A DNA stretch of 12,401 nt from Polynucleobacter meluiroseus (GTDB lineage: Bacteria; Verrucomicrobiota; Verrucomicrobiia; Opitutales; UBA953): assembly GCA_943323725.2 (NCBI GenBank), contig CALPIW020000022.1, positions 1 through 12,401 on the forward strand, given 5' to 3'. Each line of letters opens with the position of its first letter. Position 1 is the first letter of the stretch. Shown piece after piece: positions 6,477 through 11,996 of the stretch. The position numbers were made by a program, and so were the translations under genes. Below the pieces are notes generated by a model that worked only from the letters and a program-made list of their open reading frames with translations, did not search any database and was not told the origin of the DNA.

Positions 6477-7043
6477 ATGAGCCGAATTGGTAAGCAGCCC
6501 GTCAACATCCCCGACAAGGTGACCGTGTCCGTGAAGGACAATGTCGTCGTCGTCAAGGGGCCCAAGGGCGAACTCTCGAAACCCTTCCCGAAGGAGATCG
6601 GCGTCGTCGCCGACGCCAAGGTCGTCAACGTCACTGACCTCACCGAGGTCAAGGACGCCGCCGGCAAGGTCGTGAAGCCCGGCACCGCCGGCGCCCTCCA
6701 CGGCACCGTCCGCGCCATCATCCGCAACATGTGCGAAGGCGTCGCCACCGAATACACCAAGACCCTCCTGATCGAAGGCGTCGGCTTCAAGGCGATCCTC
6801 AAGGGCAACGTCCTTGACCTCGCCCTCGGCTATTCGCACCCGATCAAGTACACCATCCCGGCCGGCGTGAAGGTCGTCGTCACCGACGGCACCAAGCTCG
6901 TCATCACCGGCCCCGACCGCCACATGGTCGGCCAGGTCGCCTCTTCGATCAAGCTCTACAAGCCCGTCGAGCCTTACAAGGGCAAGGGCGTCCGCGTCGA
7001 AGGCGAATTCGTCCGCCGCAAGGAGGGCAAGAAGACGGCCTAA
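6477..7043 (+). CDS. rplF: 50S ribosomal protein L6
   Basis: L6 lies near the factor-binding site of the large subunit and stabilises the sarcin-ricin region. The 188 residues are slightly above the usual 177-180. The two repeated domains are visible: the first starts SRIGKQPVNIPDKVTVSV and runs to about residue 80; the second contains LLIEGVGFKAILKGNVLDLALGYSHPIKYTIPAGV and ends with the signature ITGPDRHMVGQVASSIKLYKPVEPYKGKGVRVEGE, followed by a lysine-rich tail. The ATG at 6477 overlaps nothing and follows a 28-bp leader with two G residues and no Shine-Dalgarno site. Order rpsH-rplF-rplR is canonical. Confidence 0.97.
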   Translation: MSRIGKQPVNIPDKVTVSVKDNVVVVKGPKGELSKPFPKEIGVVADAKVVNVTDLTEVKDAAGKVVKPGTAGALHGTVRAIIRNMCEGVATEYTKTLLIEGVGFKAILKGNVLDLALGYSHPIKYTIPAGVKVVVTDGTKLVITGPDRHMVGQVASSIKLYKPVEPYKGKGVRVEGEFVRRKEGKKTA

Positions 7044-7066
7044 TCCGCCCGAACCGAACACATTCC

Positions 7067-7429
7067 ATGAAACTGCAGAAGAAGAATCTCCTGGCGCAGA
7101 AGCGTCGCTGGCGCATCCGCAAGACGGTGCGTGGCACCGCCGCCCGCCCGCGCCTCGCGCTCAAGATGACCCACGTGCATCTCTACGCCCAGGCCATCGA
7201 CGACGACAAGGGCGTGACCCTCGTCTCCCTCGCGACCACCTCCAAGGACCTCCGCGGCCAGAAGCTGAAGGCCAACGTCGCCGGTGCGACCGCTTTCGGC
7301 GCTGCCTTCGGCGCCAAGGCCAAGGCCGCCGGTCTCACCACCGTGGTCTTCGACCGCGCCGGTCGCCGCTACCATGGCACCGTCAAGTCCTTCGCCGAAG
7401 CCGCCCGCCAGGCCGGCCTGACTTTCTAA
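7067..7429 (+). CDS. rplR: 50S ribosomal protein L18
   Basis: L18 binds 5S rRNA with L5 and helps attach it to the large subunit. The 120-residue product is of normal length (about 115-122). It has a basic N-terminus (KLQKKNLLAQKRRWRIRKTVRGTAARPRLAL), the strand THVHLYAQAIDDDKGVTLVSLATTS, and the C-terminal signature TTVVFDRAGRRYHGTVKSFAEAARQAGLTF. The start at 7067 gives the conserved basic tail directly after Met. The 23-bp leader has no Shine-Dalgarno site. rpsE starts 4 bp after the stop codon, the tightest junction in the window, so the two genes are probably translationally coupled. Confidence 0.97.
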   Translation: MKLQKKNLLAQKRRWRIRKTVRGTAARPRLALKMTHVHLYAQAIDDDKGVTLVSLATTSKDLRGQKLKANVAGATAFGAAFGAKAKAAGLTTVVFDRAGRRYHGTVKSFAEAARQAGLTF

Positions 7430-7433
7430 TTTC

Positions 7434-8069
7434 ATGAGCGCTGAAAACACCCCCGCCGCGGCTCCTGCCGCCCCCGCTTCCGCTGCCCCCGGCCGTTCCG
7501 GCCCCGGCGGCGATCGTCGTGGTCCTGGTGGCCCCGGTGGTCCCGGTGGCCGTCGTAACGGTCCCGGCGGCCCTGGCCGTGGTCCTCGTCGCGACAACCG
7601 CAACGACGGTCCGGCTTCCGAATACAACGACAAGGTCGTCCACATCAACCGCTGCTCGAAGGTCGTCAAAGGCGGCCGTCGCTTCAACTTCGCCGCGCTC
7701 GTCGTGGCGGGTGACGGCAAGGGCCGCGTCGGCGTGGGTTACGGCAAGGCCAAGGAAGTTCCCGATGCGATCCGCAAGGGCACCGACCGCGCCCACCGCG
7801 CCCTCGTCCGCGTCAATCTCCGCGGCAACACCATCCCGCACGAAGTCATCGGCCACGCCGACGGCGGCGTCGTGATGCTCCGTCCGGCTGCGCCCGGTAC
7901 CGGCCTCATCGCCGGCGGCGGCGTCCGCGCTGTCCTGGAAGTCGCCGGTTACAAGGACGTCCTCTCGAAGTCCATGGGTTCCAACAACCCGCAGGCGATC
8001 GTGAAGGCCACCTTGGACGGTCTCTCCAAGCTCCGCACCCTCGAACAAATCAAGGCCCTCCGCGCCTAA
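7434..8069 (+). CDS. rpsE: 30S ribosomal protein S5 with Gly/Pro/Arg-rich N-terminal extension
   Basis: S5 lies at the mRNA entry pore with S3 and S4 and influences decoding accuracy. The 211 residues exceed the usual 160-170. The core starts near residue 63 (EYNDKVVHINRCSKVVKGGRRFNFAALVVAGDG) and continues through GRVGVGYGKAKEVPDAIRKG, RAHRALVRVNLRGNTIPHEVIGHADGG, PGTGLIAGGGVRAVLEVAGYKDVLSKSMGSNN and a normal end. Residues 1-62 are extra: an Ala/Pro stretch, then GPGG repeats with interspersed RR pairs (residues 23-53), which look disordered and strongly basic. The ATG at 7434 is the only plausible start: the stop of rplR is 4 bp upstream, and an ATG downstream would remove part of the core. 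The gene directly downstream is rplO; rpmD (L30), usually in between, is missing. Confidence 0.96.
   Translation: MSAENTPAAAPAAPASAAPGRSGPGGDRRGPGGPGGPGGRRNGPGGPGRGPRRDNRNDGPASEYNDKVVHINRCSKVVKGGRRFNFAALVVAGDGKGRVGVGYGKAKEVPDAIRKGTDRAHRALVRVNLRGNTIPHEVIGHADGGVVMLRPAAPGTGLIAGGGVRAVLEVAGYKDVLSKSMGSNNPQAIVKATLDGLSKLRTLEQIKALRA
7500..7579 (+). repeat. Degenerate 11-bp tandem-like repeat encoding GPGG units in S5
   Basis: About six degenerate copies of GGYCCYGGYGG lie at 7500, 7521, 7530, 7539, 7560 and 7569, some overlapping by two bases. They encode the GPGG-type units of the S5 N-terminal extension. The copies differ mostly at third codon positions, as expected for an old array kept by protein-level selection, though the tract could still change length by slippage. 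Confidence 0.7.
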
Positions 8070-8084
8070 GCGGTACACACAGAC

Positions 8085-8549
8085 ATGAAACTCGACTCTC
8101 TGCCCAACATCAAGGGCTCCACCCATCGCCACAAGATCCTCGGCCGCGGCCGCGGCACCGGTCACGGTAAGACCTCCGGTCGTGGTCACAAGGGCATGAA
8201 GGCCCGCTCCGGCGGCGGTCATCGCCCCGGCTTCGAAGGCGGTCAGATGCCGCTCTATCGTCGCCTGCCTCACCGCGGCTTCAAGAACGTCAACCGCGTC
8301 GACTACGCCGTGCTCAACGTCCGCGACTTCCAGGAACTCAAAGGTACGACCTTCGGTCTCGCGGAACTCGTGGCTGCCGGCGTGCTCCGCAAGTCCGCCC
8401 CGCTCCTCAAGATCCTCGGCACCGGCGAGCTCACGCGCGCCGTCACCGTCAAGGCCCACCGCTTCTCCAAGGACGCCAAGGACAAGATCGAGAAGGCCGG
8501 CGGCAAGGCGGTCCTGATCGAGATCAAGAAGACGGCTTCCGCCGAGTGA
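8085..8549 (+). CDS. rplO: 50S ribosomal protein L15
   Basis: L15 is a late assembly protein that threads a glycine-rich N-terminal arm into 23S rRNA. The 154 residues match the family (about 144-150). The arm is clear: RGRGTGHGKTSGRGHKGMKARSGGG then FEGGQMPLYRRLPHRGF (to about residue 66). The globular part contains YAVLNVRDFQELKG, FGLAELVAAGVLRKSAPLLKILGTGELTRAVTVKAHRFSKDAKDKIEKAGGKAVLI. The leader is 15 bp (GCGGTACACACAGAC), too short for a missing L30 gene. The stop codon TGA at 8547-8549 lies in a hairpin that extends into the spacer before secY. Order rpsE-(no rpmD)-rplO-secY is otherwise canonical. Confidence 0.97.
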   Translation: MKLDSLPNIKGSTHRHKILGRGRGTGHGKTSGRGHKGMKARSGGGHRPGFEGGQMPLYRRLPHRGFKNVNRVDYAVLNVRDFQELKGTTFGLAELVAAGVLRKSAPLLKILGTGELTRAVTVKAHRFSKDAKDKIEKAGGKAVLIEIKKTASAE

Positions 8550-8561
8550 GCCTCGGCTCAC
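8541..8561 (+). other. Alternative hairpins over the rplO stop codon
   Basis: GCCGAG (8541-8546) pairs perfectly with CTCGGC (8552-8557), leaving a 5-base loop that contains the rplO stop codon. Alternatively GTGAGC (8546-8551) pairs with GCTCAC (8556-8561) around a 4-base loop. The two cannot form together. No T run follows, so this is not a standard intrinsic terminator. A role in mRNA stability or in setting the rplO/secY ratio is possible but unproven. Confidence 0.4.
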
Positions 8562-8571
8562 CCTGACCCCG

Positions 8572-10098
8572 ATGTTCTCGGCCTTCGCCAACTGCTGGAG
8601 GATCCCTGAGCTCAGGGCCCGTCTGGTCGCCACCGTCGCGTTGGTGTTCGTCGCCCGTATCGGCGCGAACATCCCGCTGCCCGGCATCGACCCGAAGGAC
8701 ATCATGGATTATTACCACTCCATGGCCGACAAGTCGGCCGGCGGAGTGGTCGCGATGTACAACATGTTCACGGGTGGCGCGCTCCTCAAGGGCGCGGTCT
8801 TCTCGCTGGGCATCATGCCGTACATCAGCGCCTCGATCATCATGCAGCTGATGTCGGCCGTCGTGCCGTCCATCGCCCGTCTGCAGCAGGAAGGCGAAGT
8901 CGGCCGCCAGAAGGTCGCCCAGTATTCCCGCTACCTCACCATCCTCATCGCGGTCGTCCAGTCCGCGCTGCTCCTCGGCGCCTTCTGCAATCCGCAGCAG
9001 GTCGGCCAGGCGCTCGGCCTCGGGAATTTCACCGGAACCATCGTCGTGATGCAGAGCAAGACGCTCTTCGTCTGCCTCGGCGTCTGCCTCCTCACTTCCG
9101 GCGCCATCGTCATGCTCTGGCTCGGCGAGCAGATCACCCAGCGCGGCATCGGCAACGGCACGTCCGTCCTGATCACCGTCGGCATCCTCGCCGACATCCC
9201 CGGCGCGCTCACCTCCTTCGTCGACATGACCTTCGGCGGCAAGGTCGGCGCCACCGCCGCCAATTCCCATGGTTGGGAGAAAGCCGCGGGCATGGTCCTC
9301 CTCTTCGTCGCCGTCACCGCCGCGATGGTCGCCATCAACCAGGCCGTCCGCAAGATCCCCATCCAGTACGCGCAGCGCATGGTCGGACGTAAGATGTACG
9401 GCGCGCAGACCAACTACCTCCCGCTCAAGGTCAACTACGCGGGCGTCATGCCGGTCATCTTCGCCGGCGCCATCATGAGCTTCCCGCCCATGCTGCTCAA
9501 CCCGCTGAGCACCTACTTCCCGACGCTCGCCTTCCTCCGCGACTGGGCCGACTTCTTCTCCCGTAACAACGGCTTCTACTACACGCTGTATTCGGTGCTG
9601 ATCTTCGGCTTCAGCTACTTCTGGATCTCGATCATGTTCCGTCCGGTCCAGATCGCCGACGACCTGAAGAAGAACAACGGTTACATCCTGGGCGTCCGCC
9701 CCGGCGAGCACACCGCCCAGTTCCTGGACTTCGTGATGACCCGCCTGACGCTGGCCGGCTCCGTCTTCCTGCTCATCATCGCGCTGATGCCCGACCTCTT
9801 CATCGTGCAGCTCGGCTTCCCGATGCGCCTCGCCACCTTCCTCGGCGGCACCGGCGGCCTCATCACCGTCGGCGTCATGCTCGACACGATGCGCCAGATC
9901 GAGACCTATCTCCTGCAGCGTAACTACGAAGGCTTCCTCAAGAAGGGCCGCATCGGCGGCGTCCCCGTCCCGGCCGCTTCGCTGCGTTCCGAAGGCGAAG
10001 GCTCGGCGCTCGGTTCGCTCGAGAAGACCTGTCTCTTCCTGTTCGTCCTCGGCGTCGTCGCCTGGGGTCTGAATCACTTTGGCGCTTTCGCCGGTTAA
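8572..10098 (+). CDS. secY: Preprotein translocase subunit SecY with extra C-terminal hydrophobic segment
   Basis: SecY is the channel of the Sec pathway in the inner membrane, moving unfolded proteins out and inserting membrane proteins with SecE/SecG and SecA or the ribosome. Motifs include the start region ANCWRIPELRARL, IPLPGID in the plug-side loop, LGIMPYISASIIMQL, the conserved WLGEQITQRGIGNGTS, the cytosolic loop RKIPIQYAQRMVGRKMYG, and the final RNYEGFLKKGRIGG (residues 450-463), where the family normally ends. Ten membrane segments fit residues about 17-445. The product is 508 residues, longer than the usual 430-460: part of this lies in inter-helix loops, and about 45 residues lie after the usual end, with a polar linker (464-485) and a new hydrophobic stretch (about 486-505, LFLFVLGVVAWGL). 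It sits between rplO and map as in the spc order. Confidence 0.96.
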   Translation: MFSAFANCWRIPELRARLVATVALVFVARIGANIPLPGIDPKDIMDYYHSMADKSAGGVVAMYNMFTGGALLKGAVFSLGIMPYISASIIMQLMSAVVPSIARLQQEGEVGRQKVAQYSRYLTILIAVVQSALLLGAFCNPQQVGQALGLGNFTGTIVVMQSKTLFVCLGVCLLTSGAIVMLWLGEQITQRGIGNGTSVLITVGILADIPGALTSFVDMTFGGKVGATAANSHGWEKAAGMVLLFVAVTAAMVAINQAVRKIPIQYAQRMVGRKMYGAQTNYLPLKVNYAGVMPVIFAGAIMSFPPMLLNPLSTYFPTLAFLRDWADFFSRNNGFYYTLYSVLIFGFSYFWISIMFRPVQIADDLKKNNGYILGVRPGEHTAQFLDFVMTRLTLAGSVFLLIIALMPDLFIVQLGFPMRLATFLGGTGGLITVGVMLDTMRQIETYLLQRNYEGFLKKGRIGGVPVPAASLRSEGEGSALGSLEKTCLFLFVLGVVAWGLNHFGAFAG

Positions 10099-10110
10099 GT
10101 CTTTTCCGGG

Positions 10111-10872
10111 ATGATCGATTTGAAGTCGGCCGAAGACGTGAGTCGCATGCGTGCGGCGTGCGCCGCCGCGGCCCGCGTCCTCCACGATCTCGCGACCCTC
10201 GTCGTCCCCGGCATCTCCACCGCCGGACTCGACGCCGCCGCCCGCGGGCTCATGGCCCGGCACGGTTGCGAGAGCGCCTGCCACGGCTACGTCGTCGGCC
10301 GCCTCAGCTACCCCGGCTATGTCTGCATCTCCCTCAACGACGAGATCGTCCACGGCATCGGCTCGGCCGACCGCATCGTCCGGGATGGCGACCTCGTCTC
10401 GCTCGACGTCGTCGTCCGCCGCGACGGCTTCATCGGGGATAACGCCCGCACCATCCTGGTCGGCGCCGTCGACCCGCGGGCCCGTCAGCTCTGCGTCGAC
10501 ACCGAGAAATCGCTCCAGGCCGGCATCGCCGCCGCCCGCGTCGGCAACAGGGTGGGGGATATTTCGGCGGCCATCCAGGAAGCCCTGACCCCCGGGGGGT
10601 ACGGCATCGTCCGGGACTTCGTCGGCCATGGCGTCGGACGTAAAATGCACGAAGAACCCCAGATTCCGAACTACGGTAAGGCGGGAACTGGCCCTAAGTT
10701 ATTGCCTGGCATGGCTTTAGCCATTGAACCGATGGTCAATCTGGGCTCCCATAAGATCGTCATGGCCTCCGACGGCTGGACCGCCCGGACCGCCGACGGC
10801 AAGGTCTCGGCCCACTTCGAGCACACCGTCCTGGTGACCGAAAACGGCCCCGAAATCCTGACCCTCGTTTAA
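10111..10872 (+). CDS. map: Methionine aminopeptidase, type I
   Basis: This cytosolic metalloenzyme removes the initiator methionine from nascent proteins when the second residue is small. The 253-residue length suits a type Ia enzyme lacking an N-terminal zinc finger. All five metal ligands are visible: D99 (SLDVV), D110 (GDNAR), H173 (GHGVG), E206 (AIEPM) and E237 (HFEHT). H81 (NDEIVHGI) and H180 (MHEEPQ) correspond to the two substrate-site histidines of the E. coli enzyme. The start ATG 10111 gives MIDLKSAEDVSRMRAA, typical of the family. It lies 12 bp after secY, a common arrangement in Firmicutes and other phyla where adk, map and infA follow secY. Codon choice is less biased than in the ribosomal genes, with rare Leu codons TTA/TTG around 10697-10723. 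Confidence 0.97.
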   Translation: MIDLKSAEDVSRMRAACAAAARVLHDLATLVVPGISTAGLDAAARGLMARHGCESACHGYVVGRLSYPGYVCISLNDEIVHGIGSADRIVRDGDLVSLDVVVRRDGFIGDNARTILVGAVDPRARQLCVDTEKSLQAGIAAARVGNRVGDISAAIQEALTPGGYGIVRDFVGHGVGRKMHEEPQIPNYGKAGTGPKLLPGMALAIEPMVNLGSHKIVMASDGWTARTADGKVSAHFEHTVLVTENGPEILTLV

Positions 10873-10951
10873 ACCGCATTTTTTGCTTTCCAATCCCACC
10901 AGAACCTTCAAGTTCCGACCTCTTTCCCACCTTCCAAACAGCACGGACACC
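10873..10951 (+). other. 79-bp spacer before rpsM; place where infA and rpmJ usually lie
   Basis: This is one of the two longest spacers in the window. It is too short for infA (about 70 codons) or rpmJ (37 codons). It starts with a run of six T (10879-10884), but no stable stem precedes it, so I do not call a terminator. No convincing -35/-10 pair is visible, though a promoter for the alpha part here cannot be excluded. The rest is pyrimidine- and A-rich with few G residues, like the other leaders. Confidence 0.5.
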
Positions 10952-11332
10952 ATGCCTCGAATCCTCGGCGTAGACATTCCCAATAACAAGAAAGTAGAGA
11001 TCTCTCTCCGCTACATCTATGGCATCGGCCCGCGCCGCGCCACGGAGATCTGCGAAGCCCTCGGCTTCGATCCCGCCATGCGGGCGCAGAACCTCTCCGA
11101 AGAGCAGCTGAACAAGATCGTCGAGTACATCGTCCGCATGGGCTATAAGTGCGAAGGCGACCTCCGCCGCGACATCGCCCAGAACCTGAAGCGCCTCCAG
11201 GCGATCAAGTGCTACCGCGGTCTCCGTCACTTCCGCGGCCTCCCGGTCCGTGGCCAGCGCACGCGCACCAACGCCCGTACCCGCAAGGGCAAGCGCAAGA
11301 CCGTCGGCGTCGCCGCGGCTCCCTCCAAGTAA
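10952..11332 (+). CDS. rpsM: 30S ribosomal protein S13
   Basis: S13 sits at the top of the small-subunit head and bridges to L5 and P-site tRNA. From ATG 10952 the product has 126 residues, the normal length, and starts PRILGVDIPNNKKVEISLRYIYGIG. It continues RRATEICEALGF, LSEEQLNKIVEYI, EGDLRRDIAQNLKRLQAIKCYRGLRHFRGLPVRGQRTRTNARTRKGKRK, and a short tail VGVAAAPSK. The frame is open upstream to a TTG at 10883, but the 23 extra residues show no similarity to S13 and the conserved start lies at the ATG. The leader has no Shine-Dalgarno site. In E. coli this is the head of the alpha operon, with the S4-binding pseudoknot just before it; no such structure could be recognised here by eye. Confidence 0.97.
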   Translation: MPRILGVDIPNNKKVEISLRYIYGIGPRRATEICEALGFDPAMRAQNLSEEQLNKIVEYIVRMGYKCEGDLRRDIAQNLKRLQAIKCYRGLRHFRGLPVRGQRTRTNARTRKGKRKTVGVAAAPSK

Positions 11333-11361
11333 GCCAACCTTTCTCCTAAAACTATTTTACG

Positions 11362-11910
11362 ATGAGCGAAGAAGCCCCCAAGACGCCCAAGGCCAAGAAG
11401 CCGAAGGCCCCCGCCGCCGAAGGCGCCGCCGCCCCCGAAGTCGTCGCTGCCGCGGCCGCTCCGGCCGAAGCCGCCGCCCCGGAACGCAAGGAGATCACCG
11501 CCAAGGAACTCCTCGGCGAAGAACTCGGCGAAGTGAAGGTCCGTCGCGCCAAAGGCTCGAAGAACATCACCACCGGCATCTGCCACATCCTCGCGACCTT
11601 CAACAACACGAAGGTCACCATCACCGACGCCAACGGCAACGTGATCTCCTGGGGTAGCGCCGGCCGTCACCAGTTCCGCGGCTCCCGCAAGTCCACCGCC
11701 TACGCCGCCCAGGTCGTCTGCTCCGAAGCCGCCAAGCTCGCCATGGCCCACGGCCTCAAGGACGTCTCCGTCCGCGTCAAGGGTCCGGGCATGGGTCGCG
11801 ACAGCGCCATCCGCGCCCTCCAGGTGCTCGGCCTGAACGTCACCTCGATCCTCGACACCACCCCGATCCCGCACAACGGCTGCCGCCCGCCCAAGCGCCG
11901 TCGCGTCTGA
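11362..11910 (+). CDS. rpsK: 30S ribosomal protein S11 with Ala/Pro/Lys-rich N-terminal extension
   Basis: S11 lies on the platform of the small subunit beside the 3' end of 16S rRNA and the mRNA exit. The 182-residue product is about 50 longer than the usual 128-131. The core begins near residue 58 and contains KNITTGICHILATFNNTKVTITD, NVISWGSAGRHQFRGSRKSTAYAAQ, AMAHGLKDVSVRVKGPGMGRDSAIRAL, and the signature end TPIPHNGCRPPKRRRV. Residues 1-57 are low complexity: a Lys/Pro start, an Ala/Pro/Glu stretch (about 17-40), then EITAKELLGEELGE. The start ATG 11362 is the only one before the core, and its leader ATTTTACG closely resembles that of rpsQ. It lies between rpsM and rpsD as in the alpha operon. 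Confidence 0.96.
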   Translation: MSEEAPKTPKAKKPKAPAAEGAAAPEVVAAAAAPAEAAAPERKEITAKELLGEELGEVKVRRAKGSKNITTGICHILATFNNTKVTITDANGNVISWGSAGRHQFRGSRKSTAYAAQVVCSEAAKLAMAHGLKDVSVRVKGPGMGRDSAIRALQVLGLNVTSILDTTPIPHNGCRPPKRRRV

Positions 11911-11931
11911 TCGTCCCTGCTTTCCGCATCA

Positions 11932-11972
11932 CCGTCCGGCTATGGCAAACCGGGCGGGTCCTCCCATCCGCC
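11932..11972 (+). promoter_or_regulatory. Two mutually exclusive hairpins in the rpsD leader
   Basis: Hairpin A pairs CCGTCCGG (11932-11939) with CCGGGCGG (11950-11957): 8 bp with one T-G wobble and a 10-base loop. Hairpin B pairs GGCGGGT (11953-11959) with ATCCGCC (11966-11972): 7 bp with one G-T wobble around the loop CCTCCC. They share bases 11953-11957, so only one can form at a time. They lie in the 86-bp spacer before rpsD. S4 is a known autoregulator of its own mRNA in E. coli and Bacillus, so a control element is plausible, but binding is not shown by the sequence. No T run follows either stem. Confidence 0.45.
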
Positions 11973-11996
11973 GACTCTACCAAATCCTAACAAACC

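Noticed and set aside
8070..8084. Possible remnant of rpmD in the rpsE-rplO spacer
   Set aside because: Only 15 bp are present and none resembles an end of L30.
7383..8705. 440-codon minus-strand frame across rplR end, rpsE, rplO and secY start
   Set aside because: It spans several certain plus-strand genes and their spacers and has low-complexity content; it is an antisense shadow of GC-rich codons.
8524..10650. 708-codon open frame on the minus strand across secY and map
   Set aside because: It mirrors the well-supported secY and map genes. Its composition (Asp, Glu, Gly, His, Val rich, with no domain pattern) is what the complement of GC3-rich coding DNA gives, and it has no leader of its own.
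10879..10884. Run of six T after map as an intrinsic terminator
   Set aside because: No stem of more than about five weak pairs precedes it, and the tract is short. I could not support a terminator.
10883..10911. TTGCTT as a -35 box for a promoter before rpsM
   Set aside because: At 17 bases downstream there is no -10-like sequence (CTTCAA), so the match is not convincing.
10883..10951. TTG start giving rpsM 23 extra residues
   Set aside because: The extra residues are unlike S13, and the family's conserved N-terminus begins exactly at ATG 10952.
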